Below are positions 1 through 11,498 of a stretch of DNA of 64,000 nucleotides, one piece after another (within the stretch, counting starts at the first letter, position 1; every line of letters begins with the position of its first letter). Both the position numbers and the translations under genes were made by a program. The DNA lies in assembly GCA_018881555.1 (NCBI GenBank), contig JACAXG010000053.1, forward strand, positions 1,079,895-1,143,894, in the 5' to 3' direction. The DNA comes from Amblyornis subalaris. Lineage: Eukaryota; Chordata; Aves; Passeriformes; Ptilonorhynchidae. The notes under the pieces were generated by a model. The model saw only the letters and a list, made by a program, of their open reading frames with translations. It had not been told where the DNA came from and did no database searches.

Positions 1-1803
1 AGGTTGGCACATTAGAAGACACACAGACTGTTGCTCCTAGAATACTATTTCACCATTTTAATTTGTCTGTTTTCTTTAATCAATATTTCTCCATTCCATG
101 CATACGAATATATAGATGTATGATCAAGAAATTATTTTTTACAGATGTAATAAGTGCACAGATAGATGTTAATAAAATAATGCTTCCAAATATTTTCAAA
201 ACAGAGACAAAGAAAACTTAGTGATGACAATGCAGCTGCTTCTTGAATAATTTTATTGCAAATTTTCACTGAAGAGGAAGAATGTTGTTAACTTTGATAG
301 AAGAGAATATTTTTTTTTTGATTTATACAAAGTCTGAGTGAAAGTAGTTTCCAAAGAGATAGACAAATAGAGCTGGTACATAATAATAGAACTGCATATT
401 TAAGCATTCTTTGCTGTCAAAAAGTTGAAAAGATTCAAGAGAAGAAAAATTATCTATATTTTGTGAAAACAAACTTCATAGCTTCCCTCCAGATTTACAG
501 TCAGGTCATTTCAGGATGGCTATTGAAGCATGCAAATCAAGTCACTAAATATTTATATGATATTAAAAAGCAATAATTGCAAATAAACATCACATAGATA
601 TTTGTGACAACAAATCTTACGTCCCTAAAATTCAATTTGTAGGCTGTTTTTTGAGAATTTACCATGCAATAATTTTCTCTTTTGTACATAAAAATGCGTA
701 CAGGAAATTTTAAGTCATCTGGGAATGCAGTAAAACCTGTCTGTACTCTTAAGCAAAACACAATTTCTAAAATTATGTCTCTTATGGTGTACACATGTGC
801 CATCTACGGTAGGTCGTGAAAGTGGCACCATACAGAGTGGTGGTCTAGAAATGTGCATCCCTCTAAGCATTTCTGAGTTAGTATTGCTAGAGGAAAATGC
901 TAGAAATTAAAGTATGTAGTATTTTATGGGCAGGGGAGGAAAGGTGAAAATTCTTCTCTNTTAGAATGACTAAAAAGAGGTGCGTTGGAAATTGTGCCTC
1001 CTAAATCAGATAAAACATCATGATTACTCCTACTTTAATTTCTTTTATATTTCTTTTCTAGATTTAAATAGTAATTCAGATAGAAACTCTCATGGCAGAC
1101 AAGTAATTGTTTCTGCTTCCCTGGAGTTAACTTGGTCTGAACTACTGTATCTGGTCAGTTGTTCAGCAACCATTGCTGTTTCAGGCTTCACAGAGAGTTG
1201 GCTCTGGTGTGATAAAGCAAAAAACCCACACATTCTCTTCTCAGTGCTCTCCTATTTTTTTTTTTCCTTTACAGCAGTCTGAATCTCTTCTCGGCTTTCA
1301 TTAATCAGGTTTTTCTTAAACTAAGCAAATAACAATATGTCTTGCTTTGTGGTTAGATCATCCCTTTGTGACCATAAAGAACTTATATGTATGGAAAAGT
1401 CTTCAAAAATGTTCAAATTTTATATAAGCAAGATTATTTGTTTTAATTTTTTATAAGATGTAGAATTTTATTGATCTTAAACACAATCTGCAGACCCTGC
1501 TGTATAGTAGAAAAAGATTGCTAGAGTAGCCTTGTTGTAGCATGACGTACGGTAAAAGAGAAAAAGTTCAAGGCAGGCAGTTCACAGTATCTGCTCAAGA
1601 AAAACACATTTAAAATATTAAAGATCTCAAGAGATATTCCAAACAACTGTCTGCTTTAAATTGCTGTGGTATATGCAATTTTATTTAAAAGNGGTTTGTG
1701 ATTTGAGTTCTACCATTATAATATATGTAATTGTGTTAATAACAGATGTCTGAAATGTACTGAATATTCAGCGAGTTTCATTATTTCCTTTGCCCTTTTG
1801 CAG
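1..1803. other. Unique AT-rich non-coding DNA
   Basis: I see no recognisable repeat, RNA gene or coding exon here. The open frames on both strands are under about 100 codons, with low-complexity AT-rich composition and no motif I recognise. Only short T runs stand out (around 308-320 and 1256-1264). Intergenic or intronic DNA is the default reading. Confidence 0.5.
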
Positions 1804-2043
1804 GAATTCTCAGTAAAAACAGCTTCACTTTTAAACTCTTTGTGTTGCATGGGCAGGCACTTACATTTTGTCAGACACAAGTTCTGTTTATCATCTATGA
1901 ATATTTAGGTATTCCATTGTCAGGTTTTTCCATTGTCAGGTTATTCCATTATGAATATCTCCAATCCCATAATTCTTCCCATGACAAAGGGAAGGATAAA
2001 TACTGGAAAACATCTAATTCACATGTAAAAGCCATTTGGAAGG
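1804..2043 (+). other. Exon-like open stretch between splice consensus sites (speculative)
   Basis: A pyrimidine-rich tract ending TTTGCCCTTTTGCAG at 1803 resembles a 3' splice site. A GTGAGTAAG at 2044 resembles a strong 5' splice site. The 240 bp between them stay open in one frame (codon starts at positions divisible by 3), entering with two bases of a split codon and leaving with one, so exon length would be 80 codons. The peptide matches no family I know. Against coding: a 16-bp tandem duplication lies inside (1912-1943), which changes frame between copies, and composition is like the surrounding DNA. It may be a chance open frame, a cryptic exon or a non-coding RNA exon. Confidence 0.15.
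1912..1951. repeat. 16-bp tandem duplication
   Basis: The unit TTCCATTGTCAGGTTT occurs at 1912-1927 and, with one change at the last base, at 1928-1943. A partial third copy (TTCCATTA) follows. This is a local slippage duplication inside the exon-like stretch. Confidence 0.85.
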
Positions 2044-3720
2044 GTGAGTAAGGGGGAAAATTAGTTTGTGCAGTTAATAATCATNAACAAGAGAGCTGTG
2101 CAGAAGAGGAAGAAACTCCTGTTCCTGTCAGATTTGGCCTAAAAAGACCTTTAGAGGCCTGGAGATACAAGACAAAGAGAAAAANCTTTTCTCAAGGTGC
2201 AGTGGATGCTTACCTTTTCATTTGTCAACAATAGAGAGCAGTGTTAAAGAAAGTGCTGACTTCTTATTTGAAATCTTTGTTCATGTCCCTTGGAGGTTCT
2301 CACTCTCCTCGGATCATTGCCCTCCTCCCTAGCACAAAAACTTTTAATAAGGAACCGACTGACCATCTGTAAAGCAGTTCAATATTCCAGCTGGGAGGAA
2401 TTTCATATTATGGTTCTGTGNTCTGAGATTCAATGAATTGACATTTTATTAGATACATATAACAAATTGATGTGAACAAACAGAAAATAAAAAGGCAAAA
2501 AAGGATAATTAATAAAACAAAATATGTGCTGCCTACTTGCTAACCAGAGGTAGAAATGTAAACATTGATTCTATAAATCTAAAAATGTATATTTAGCCCT
2601 CAATAGACTTATTAGTCATTTTTTTCCCATATAGTCTTCAATCTGTGTGTGTGTGTGGATGTGTATGTATATAAGTATGCATGTATATATATATGCATAA
2701 ATTAAATTTTATCTNTCTATACTTAGCCTTTTGCAATTATTTGAAGCAGTCTAATGATCCCNATGTTCTTCAAAGTCACTTAGACTCGTTGTAGTGCCAG
2801 TGCTGCATTTACTGAACCTCGCTATGACTGTAATTAGCACAACGCTTTCTCATAAAAGGCTTTAATTTTACAAAATTTCTGTCCTCTATTCTGGATCATT
2901 GTTCAGGTAAAGAACAGCTCCCTAGCTGTGGAACAGTTGTCAGAACAAATAAAATGCCTTCATTGTTTGGAGAGTGGAGGGGTTTTTTCATTATGTTATG
3001 GCTTTTTAAGGGATTTTTCTGTTTGCTTGTTTTTGTTGACTGTTGCAAGTGAGAAACTTAGGTTGTGGAAGTAGTGAAACAGCAGTTTTCACAGAAAATT
3101 TACCCTGTAAGGTAAGGTGCCTTATGAAGTTATTAGTATTTCTTCTTTCCTGAACCAGTGTGATTTTGAAGGATAAATGAATTTTAATGAGTACCTGAGT
3201 GCTTTGAAAACGAAATCTTCAANACTTGTTCATGACCCTTGAGGTTTTTTTTCACAAATGAAAGCTGTGAGAGAAAATTGTATGTCCTGNGTTCTGGAAG
3301 ACCACCTATCTTGTATTTGAAGATGTATTAGTTAAGATTGATGTTGTGTCTTACTGAGCTTACTCATCTTTGTTACTCTTGTAACACATGATCTATTGAA
3401 ANGTCTGAAGATTAAAGAACTGTATTGAAGAAGCAGTAGAAATAATTTTGTGTTGACTGAGGTCAAGAGTTTAATGAATGATTTCAATTATTTATGTGCC
3501 AACTAGAGCCTTTCTGTTTTAAAAGATTTAAAAACAAAGATGATCTTCCAAGGCTGTAGCAGTAAACACTTCTTAAACACAGAGAAGATTTGCATAAATT
3601 GTGTGAAAGCTAAATCAGGTAGAGGTGAAGCTGCCACAGCTCCATTTCCCCAGGTGCAGCTACTACCAAGCATAACCACACACACAAATTCANGTGTGCA
3701 CCCAATGACTGACCTTTAGA
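2044..3720. other. Unique AT-rich non-coding DNA with a short TG/TA repeat
   Basis: There are no supported genes. A TG-rich then TA-rich simple repeat occupies about 2646-2696 (GTGTGTGTGTG, later TATATATATATG). The rest is unremarkable AT-rich sequence with scattered single N positions. Confidence 0.5.
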
Positions 3721-4436
3721 TGTAATGCCAGACTCATTCTACCCACTAGTGGGCCCTAAGTCTTCCCAACCCAAATACAGATTTACACACACTCACACAT
3801 GCCCACACACACTTCCCTCTCAGGTCTCTCTGGTTGCTGGCACAGACACCCTGGCACTTCCAGGAGCCGCCTCTCACACTCTGGTCTTTTCACCTCTTTC
3901 CACAGACTTACAGCCTCTTTGATCCCTGAATCCCAGGCCACTTACCCAACTCACCCTCCAGCCCAGCCTGATGTTTTTCCTGACATGTGCTGACACACAG
4001 AACCTCACACATTCCCGTGGTGGCCCACAGGCATGTGGCTCCTGTGGGCCCTGANCCTACTCCAGTTGCTGCCACTCAGACATCCCACATCCATGTTCAC
4101 AGGATAGAGAGTGTCTCACACAGGAAAATAGTCAGAAATGGAGTTTAATAAGAAGACAGGACAGATCAGGTACAGGGAATGGCCAGACAAGCAGTGTTGA
4201 ACTCCGGCTTACTTGTTACCANCTTCTTCTGTTCCCTTATCCCTCTGTTTTCCTGGGCTTGTTCCTCCCCAAATCACTCAGGTACCTGAGAGATTTTCCC
4301 TGGCGTGGTAGCAATGGGTGTCCACTCTAGCCATGGGGCTGGTCATCTCCTGTGACAGCTTGGGTAGAGGTTGAGTCAGTATTCCCCTTGCCCATGTGCC
4401 TCTGTCCTGCTTCAATTTGCCAAATAACCCGGTGAA
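3721..4436. mobile_element. GC-rich LTR-like island (probable endogenous retrovirus LTR)
   Basis: This about 700-bp block is clearly richer in G+C than its surroundings and has sharp edges. It contains CA-rich stretches (3784-3820), CCC-rich segments and an AATAAG-containing motif in GTTTAATAAGAAGACAGG (4142-4159), which resembles the polyadenylation neighbourhood of avian ERV LTRs. A TG dinucleotide starts it near 3721, but I could not find a matching target duplication at the right edge, so the ends are approximate and the orientation is not settled. Two short overlapping open frames (3725-3993) look like products of base composition. It could also be an unrelated GC-rich regulatory island. 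Confidence 0.4.
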
Positions 4437-7400
4437 AGGATTTGATCTTCTTGTCAGACAAAAATTGATTTATTATCTTTTTTTAGCCATTTTGAATACA
4501 GATTTTTGTGGTTGAATCAAACATGTTCATTCCCCATGCCAAAGACAAATACAAACCCTAAATATGTAAACAATTCCCTTAAGCATTTAGGTTTCTGTTA
4601 AAAGTCAACCAGCTAAGTAGTAGCACCATTAAGGTGGTACTGGAAAAAATATCAGCTGGAGGTTTCTGGAGGAAAAGCATAAGGATCAAGGATGATCCTT
4701 CAGTACTGACACTGAAAGGACCTTAAACTGCTGACTTGTTCTGAATGCAGAACTGACAAATTTTTGTTGTTGAGGTTGAAAACTCTCAAAAACCAATATT
4801 GTGATGTCTATATAAGGACAAAAGCAAAGGTGATCTTTCCTCATGTCTCATAATGTTGGTGAGAGCAGAACAGAGGACATATTCCACTTCCTCTCTTCGA
4901 AATCATACAGTTCACAAGCAAGGTGTGAGGAAGTAATTTATGTGTAGAAAATTCTATAATTTTCAAAGCANGAAGAATTTTTACAATTTGTTGTGAGAAC
5001 TGTATTGGAACAGTTTTCCCAGCTTAAAAGGCAAGCTTCCACACAAGGTCATTCCATTAAATTATGTATGCCATCATTTTTGAATTTACTATTCAGTGAA
5101 TGCATCTATAAATATGAATTTATAAGTAAACACCTTCCTGACAGTGTGTATAAAATCAAACATGTTATTTATCGCCCATAAAATCATAAGGTGATGATTA
5201 AATAGATTGGAAAAAAAAATCTGGATGATTCTTTAATAGCTAGTTTTCTGAAGGCATTGTTAACTTGGAAATAGAAAATAACATAGCTAATATCAAGTAA
5301 TACCTAAGCAGGGGAAGGGGGAGGGAAGACCATGTTTGGAATTTGGTCACAGAAAATACAGCTTAAAGCTCAGGCCTAAACTAGGTGAAAAATTTTTGAA
5401 TCCATTAAAATAGAGTGCATGTTGGCTATAGCAGCTGCCTTCAAATATGGTGGGGGAAAGGAAATAAAAACACAGCTCTTTCCAAAGAGAAAATTAACAC
5501 AATTATAAGAGACTCATGCCAGTGAGCTCCAGCAGAAGCTCAGGTATGTGCACATGAGTATAAACAGTANGAGAATGCTGTCTATCGACCAGGATCTAGT
5601 AGGATCTTATTAGCAGGCAAAGTGATCAATGGGAAAAGAAACATTTTCAGTTTCCACTGAGGCAGGTGATGGGCAGGAACTGCAAGAGATGGGTGATGGT
5701 GGTCCCCAAACCTTCCCCACCCTTTCCAGTCCTTTATTGCACACCTGNGTGTTCGAAGAATACTGCAACTTCTGGCATTGCACTTAGCAGTTTACGCAAA
5801 AAAAAAAAAAAAAAGCCGACACCAACAAAAGCAGTTAACCCTTTTAAAAGTAATTGCTGCAAGCATTTTATAGACTTTCGAAAAAGATGTCCAACATTTG
5901 CAGCTTGTCTTCTTTTTCTGATGTATCTTAGCTCAGCATAAATACAGTTTAAGATGCCAGGTAAAACTTCTCTGTTTCAGAGAAAAGCTACAAATGACTG
6001 GTAGGGGAATAGCTAAACAAGAAGGTAAAGAGGAATATATGAATAAAGAGGAAGAGCTGAGTTTTATGAAATGGCTATTTTGTTATTCTTGCAATTAATA
6101 ATACACTTAATAATTTTTATTACCATCCCTGCTCCTTTCTGTTTTGTTAATGGCCTAAAATTTCATTGATGCTACCTCAGTTCTACGTCAGTTCTAAATA
6201 TGAGTGATTACTTCAAAAGGAAAATTAAATCTCCATGACAAAAAAATGTGTTCAGAATTAAGATCATAATTATATTTGCAGGCAACAGCATTTTTTTTAA
6301 TATGGCAGGATGTTTTTTTCCGCATACTTGCTTATATGACCTGAAAGACAGACCAGATAATCATGTCTCCTGTGTTAAGTTCAAATGAAAATTGGAAATG
6401 CACACAGTGCTTAATAAAATTCACAAAAGGTGGGAGGGGGAAAGTTATTCAAGGTTTCCAGCAGTAAAAAAAAAGGGATACATATACCAAATGACACTCA
6501 GGGAAAAAGTAAAGGAAAAATATGTACTGGGCATGGTCTGAATGGCAGTTTTCAAGCTCATTTTTTTCTCATAGGAGTTGTTCCTGTTCCCAAACCTAAG
6601 GGAAAAATGTAATACCATGTGCTGTACCTATCCTAGTAAGTGTTTGCCTTTCAGACCGCTAAACCAAATTTTTCTATCGTAGGTTTTCTTCGTCACTTTA
6701 TTAAGTATCTTATGCATCGTAATGTAACAGTTATCGCTAGAACACAGTAACCGAAAAAGTATTTAGGTCAGAGATTATAAATGAAAGAGAGAGCAATATA
6801 GGAGGTGTGAAATGCATTTTTATCAAGCCACATCATCAGATCCAAAGGATTTTGTATGGAAACTAAGTAGAAAGTCATTCTGCATAACAAGAAGGAGGCT
6901 TTCAAAGCTGTTCATGTGAGTCTGGACACTAGAAATGTCAAGGAAAAAGAAATATGACAAGTTCATTTGATTAACCTGCTTGTTTTTCCCTCTAAAATGT
7001 CATAGGGGAATGTATGATCACATGAGATAGCAACCAATGGCAGAGGTAGAAAGCTATCTGCTGCAGCAATTTAACTGCATTTGTAGGGCTTCTGTTGCCA
7101 AGGGATCCCAAACCGTCAAAAATCTCAATTACTTCATCCTTATGGCACCTAAANTGAAGGCTGTATTGTGTCTTGGTTCTTATCTGTGAAAAGGGCTCTT
7201 AAACCTCTTTTAACCTCCCTGAAGATGTTTTAACCATCACAGAGTATGGAATAAGACTTCAAAATGTGACTGTTTTCAGAGCTTTATTTCTTGGAGCTAT
7301 TAAAAATAAAATCTAAAGCTCAGGAGAGGAAGCATGTCATGATAAGAGAAGGGAGAGTTGACATTTAGTGTGATTGTAGGTCTTTCTCTTCAGGAGATCA

Positions 7401-8205
7401 GTCATTTTACTATTAGGCTTAGTATATTTACACAGGTTAAATACTTAGTCCAAAAATATGAACCACAAACATCTTCTTGTTTGACACTTTTGTTAGTTAA
7501 AATGCCGGGTAAAATTTACAGGTCTGTATAGTTCATATGAGTTNCACTCATTTCTTACAGATTTTACAAATATCATCGTGCACATTTCTCACACTCATTT
7601 TTCAAGGAACATGATTTTCATATGATAAAATATATAGAATGAGATAATATATGATATTATATCTCTTTCTGGAACTTCTTATTGCATTAAGAAGACATGG
7701 GGGTTTTATGTATTAGGAGTTTGTCAACGGGAGTGCTAATTACTAAAGCAAACTGAAGAAGCATTCTGGATGCTAGTAAAGTCCTGAAGATATTTTTTTC
7801 TCTCCTATGATCCTCCTACAAAATAAAAAGTTTATAGTAATAAAAAAATCCAGATTTATTTTTAGTGGACTCTTCTAATCTTTCATCTTTCCTTCTATTT
7901 CTGCTTCTCGAAAAGTATCCCTCTAAAATCATTAATTTNCCTCAGAGAACATGGTATGCAGCTATACAACATATTCAGTAAGAATTTGTTCACAATTGGG
8001 GAAGTCTTATAAATTTGGAACTTACTGTAGGTGGGTAGATTTTATAAGACGTTAGGTACACTCAGTGTCATGTTCTAACTCAAAATGACAGGAAAAATTT
8101 ATTTAAAGCTCAAGATCTTGTCTAAGTTCTGTGACTTGAAACCCTCACCGCTGTAAGTCTTAATTGAAACATACTGATACTCGTTCCTACTGCAAACCTT
8201 CAGCC
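4437..8205. other. Unique AT-rich non-coding DNA
   Basis: No repeat family or coding exon is recognised. A 17-base A run lies at 5798-5814, with no recognisable retrogene body attached, and smaller A or T runs occur elsewhere. A small AT hairpin-like stretch lies near 7640-7665. Open frames reach at most 91 codons, and the longest runs through the A run. Confidence 0.5.
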
Positions 8206-8405
8206 CATAGAATTATAGAATATTCTGAGTTGAAAGTNACCCTCAAGGATCACTGAGTCCAACTCCTGGCCCTGAACAGGGCAGCCCCCAAAACAGCACC
8301 ATGTGCTGAACGTGTTTTCCAAGAATTTCTTGAACTGTCAGGCTTGGCGCCATGATCACTTCCCTGGGGAGCCTGTTCCAGTGCCCAGACAGTCTGTCTG
8401 GTTTT
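8206..8405 (-). mobile_element. CR1 LINE, 3'-terminal fragment
   Basis: Read on the - strand this ends in the CR1 terminus (complement visible at 8206-8222, CATAGAATTATAGAATA). The usual 3' segment precedes it, seen on the + strand as GAGTCCAACTCCTGGCCCTG, then CTTGAACTGTCAGGCTTGG and GAGCCTGTTCCAGTGCCCA. Only about 200 bp survives, with no ORF2 coding part. Truncation at the 5' side is typical of LINE insertion by target-primed reverse transcription. Divergence and an internal N show an old copy. Confidence 0.9.
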
Positions 8406-11284
8406 TTTAGCCTTAGCTCAGAAAATTAGTAAAGCCTTCTAGTCTTAACCTAAAATGTGACAATGAATGGTTAAGAAATCTTACTGTTTTTTCCTACAGA
8501 GCTCTGCTGAGCGTGATGTTTGCAGGAATGCTTTATAGCTTCATGAGACTGATAAGCATGGCAGGTTGTAGATGTGACTGGTCCTTAGTGCTACAGTTTC
8601 AGAGAATCAGTCTTGTTAGAGACTTGGCTGCTGTATTTCTTCAGCTGTGAATGGAGTTGATGCAATCTGCGGTTTTCTGAGAAATTTCTTAATGGGACTA
8701 GAAGAATTGTGTGCGTCCCTTCACTTCGCTTCCCGGTCCTCTCTCTCCACAGTTGGGTCGAAGGTTCTCAGTAGGCTAAGAAGATAGCAGGAGAGGAAGA
8801 CAGAGAGAGACAGCAGAAATTATTACTTAATAAGTATAAGCTTCATAGTCTTCTCCAGGTATTGACAGGTGAGTAACACACAAGGTACACCTGAGGTTTA
8901 TAAGTGATAAAATTTAAAAGAAAACAAAAAANCAGAAAATTCTGAGTTCTCAAGGGGGAAAAAAAAATGAAGACTGAAGATATTCTTTTCAATCTTTTGG
9001 TGCATGGGTATTCTGAATTATATCTTTCAGTCCTGGGTCCCAAATTTTATTAGGTCGTCAGAAGAAGCTAATAATTTTCAATACAAGCTGNACTATTTTT
9101 TAGCTCCTAAGACAGCATTTCCTGCTCACAAGTGACTCTCATCCAAAAGTGTTTCCTAATGCAGCATTTTCGGGTTTGCATATTTTCTGCATATCATTGA
9201 ATTTCAGCTCAAAGCTGTTTGAATTTGCAGTTGATATTATGAAGTTTTTAAACTGTTTTCCNTGCAGCAGAGAAACCAAGACAAAGTCCCGCTGTGTTCT
9301 TAGTTGTTTTGCAATGCAGTTCATTGTACTAGCCTAAAACGTCTAGTGNCATGTTTAATGACTAGCTATATATGCAGACGAACATTTTTTATTCAAAGTA
9401 GCTTGTGTTCTCCTCCAAGAGTTTCACTTTTCCTCTGGGTTTTCTCTTGGGGAAGAGAGCATGATTCAAAATAAATTGTGAAATTGCTCCTTTTGCATGG
9501 AAAACTACAAAAAGTTGTGACAGAAATAGATAAAAAAGCAAAAATAACTCTTCTGTTTTGAATGCAGAACATTTGTCTTTAAATTATGTTCCCACTTTTC
9601 TTGTTACTGTCAGTAATCCTGCGCAGTTTAAACTGAGGTCAGAGTTTTGCCTTACCATTCATAAAACATGAGAGGTTCCAGCTGCCTTTCACATCAGCAA
9701 ATTGGCTATGCAGGGCCATCAGAAATCAACAGGAAANAAAAAGTAAAACTAGCTTAGTCATTAAAATGAGTGGATAAATGATGATTCTATATTTGTGACA
9801 CTCATTCAAAGGAACAATGTCAAATGTCAATAGACAGGTTTTAGAAGTTGAATCACTACTTTACAACTTGTTTAACTTTTAAAGAAAATTGTATACCATT
9901 TTAAGGACTTCAACTGGTTCAAGGGCTTGTCTGAGTTAAAGCAGCTTAATTGAGTTTCGCCATGTTAGACTAAGCTGATACACAGTGCGGGACCTAATTA
10001 AGAATGTCCTACATAAGCTGTATCAGATCTTCTCCTTGTATAGTGTCTATCTCATCTCGTTTCTTTGGGAAAGAAATAAAATGTTATGATTACTTTGTCA
10101 CTTAATCAACTCTACAGATCTAGCTCAGCTTAGCATCAGGGATGCTAAGGAGAATTTTCTTTTAGTTTATGAATCCTCCAGTTCCTCTTATCATTATTAA
10201 CAAAGTTCTTTATTTGCACGTTGTCCCTGCATGGTGCTGCTGAAAGGTTTTTTATATGGTTATATAGGTGTAGAGGGCACTGTTCAACATCAACAGACTT
10301 TGCATTTGTGGGTAAAAATCAAGTTAATAGTAGGAAGAGGCAGGGTAAACTTTTTTTCTTTCTATTTAACTGATAGAACTTGAGGTGTAAATAATTTGAC
10401 CTATATATTGAACCTTTTCTGCAGTTTATAGTAACTGTTATTAAAAGAGACTCAAGTGTGGAATTCCCAGAGGATCAAAAATAACAGATAAACTACTTTA
10501 AATACTCAAGAACTCATTTAATTTAAATCAAAACAGATTCTTAAAGCCCTAAACTGAAACAATGTTAGCTGAAGGGCTTTCATAAAAGGATTAATTCCAT
10601 GAAAATTAACTAGCTTGAGCCTAGGTGTTAAGCCCCTAAACTTCCTGAACTGTTAGGGTGGGCTTAAATACCTGAATTCATCAGTAGTGCCTTAAAAACA
10701 CTTCAAAAAGTGAAGTATTTTCTCTTTAATTTCTGTCATAATTAGGTCNGCTTAATTAAGAAAACATTAAATTCTCTGAGAATTTAGAAATTTGCGTGAT
10801 TTTCAGAGGCTGTCAAACTGAAAGTTGTATCTTTTTAAATTTTGGATTGAGAAAGGCTTTGGAGGCACAAAATACAGAAATGTGGTAAGTAAGAACATGA
10901 AATATAGACTCTGCTAGATAAGACTGAGAAGACGTGTAAGATGAGAAAGTCAGATACTCAAGGCTATATTTGTAAGATATCTTTCACTGGTTTTCTAGGG
11001 TTATGGAGACTGGAAAGAAAAAGATCTTTTAAGCAAAAGTTTGGCGTTGCAAACATCTAATCAGAAGATGAAAAATCCAGTGAAGTTATTATAGATAAGG
11101 AAAACGGAAGGCAAAACAGTGTATTAGAAGTAGAACAAGTATTCCCAAGAAAAAATATAAAATAACATTAAACTTGTAAAACTCTACTTTATTAAATTGT
11201 AGAGAAAATGATGGGTAAAAACAAACAAACAAAAACCCCNAAAATTTTCCTGAAACTGAATAGAATGAAGTTTTGCTTTTATTA
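8406..11284. other. Unique AT-rich non-coding DNA
   Basis: No gene or repeat is supported. A short AAAC-type simple repeat is at about 11219-11235 just before the next CR1. Open frames on both strands around 8843-9337 overlap each other and show no family features. Confidence 0.5.
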
Positions 11285-11498
11285 GGAAAAGGTTTTTCAC
11301 CCAGAGGGTGGCTGGGCACTGGAATGGGCTCCCCAGGGAATTGGCCACAACACCAAGTCAGAGCTCAAGAAGTGTTTGGACACTCTCAAGCACATCATGT
11401 GATTCTTGGGGTTGTCTTGCACAAAACCAAAAGCTGGAGTTGGTGATCCTTGTGGGTCCCTTCTAACTCAGAACATTCCATGATGCTGTGATTCTATG
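11285..11498 (+). mobile_element. CR1 LINE, 3'-terminal fragment
   Basis: The fragment begins in the ORF2 tail/3' UTR junction region (GTTTTTCACCCAGAGGGTGG, then GGGCACTGGAATGGGCTCCC). It proceeds through the CR1 3' UTR and ends GTGATTCTATG at 11498. About 214 bp remains, 5'-truncated, with no intact coding region. Sequence signatures are unambiguous for CR1. Confidence 0.92.

Noticed and set aside
5798..5814. A(17) run considered as the tail of a processed pseudogene
   Set aside because: The upstream sequence shows no recognisable retrocopied gene and no flanking target duplication was evident.
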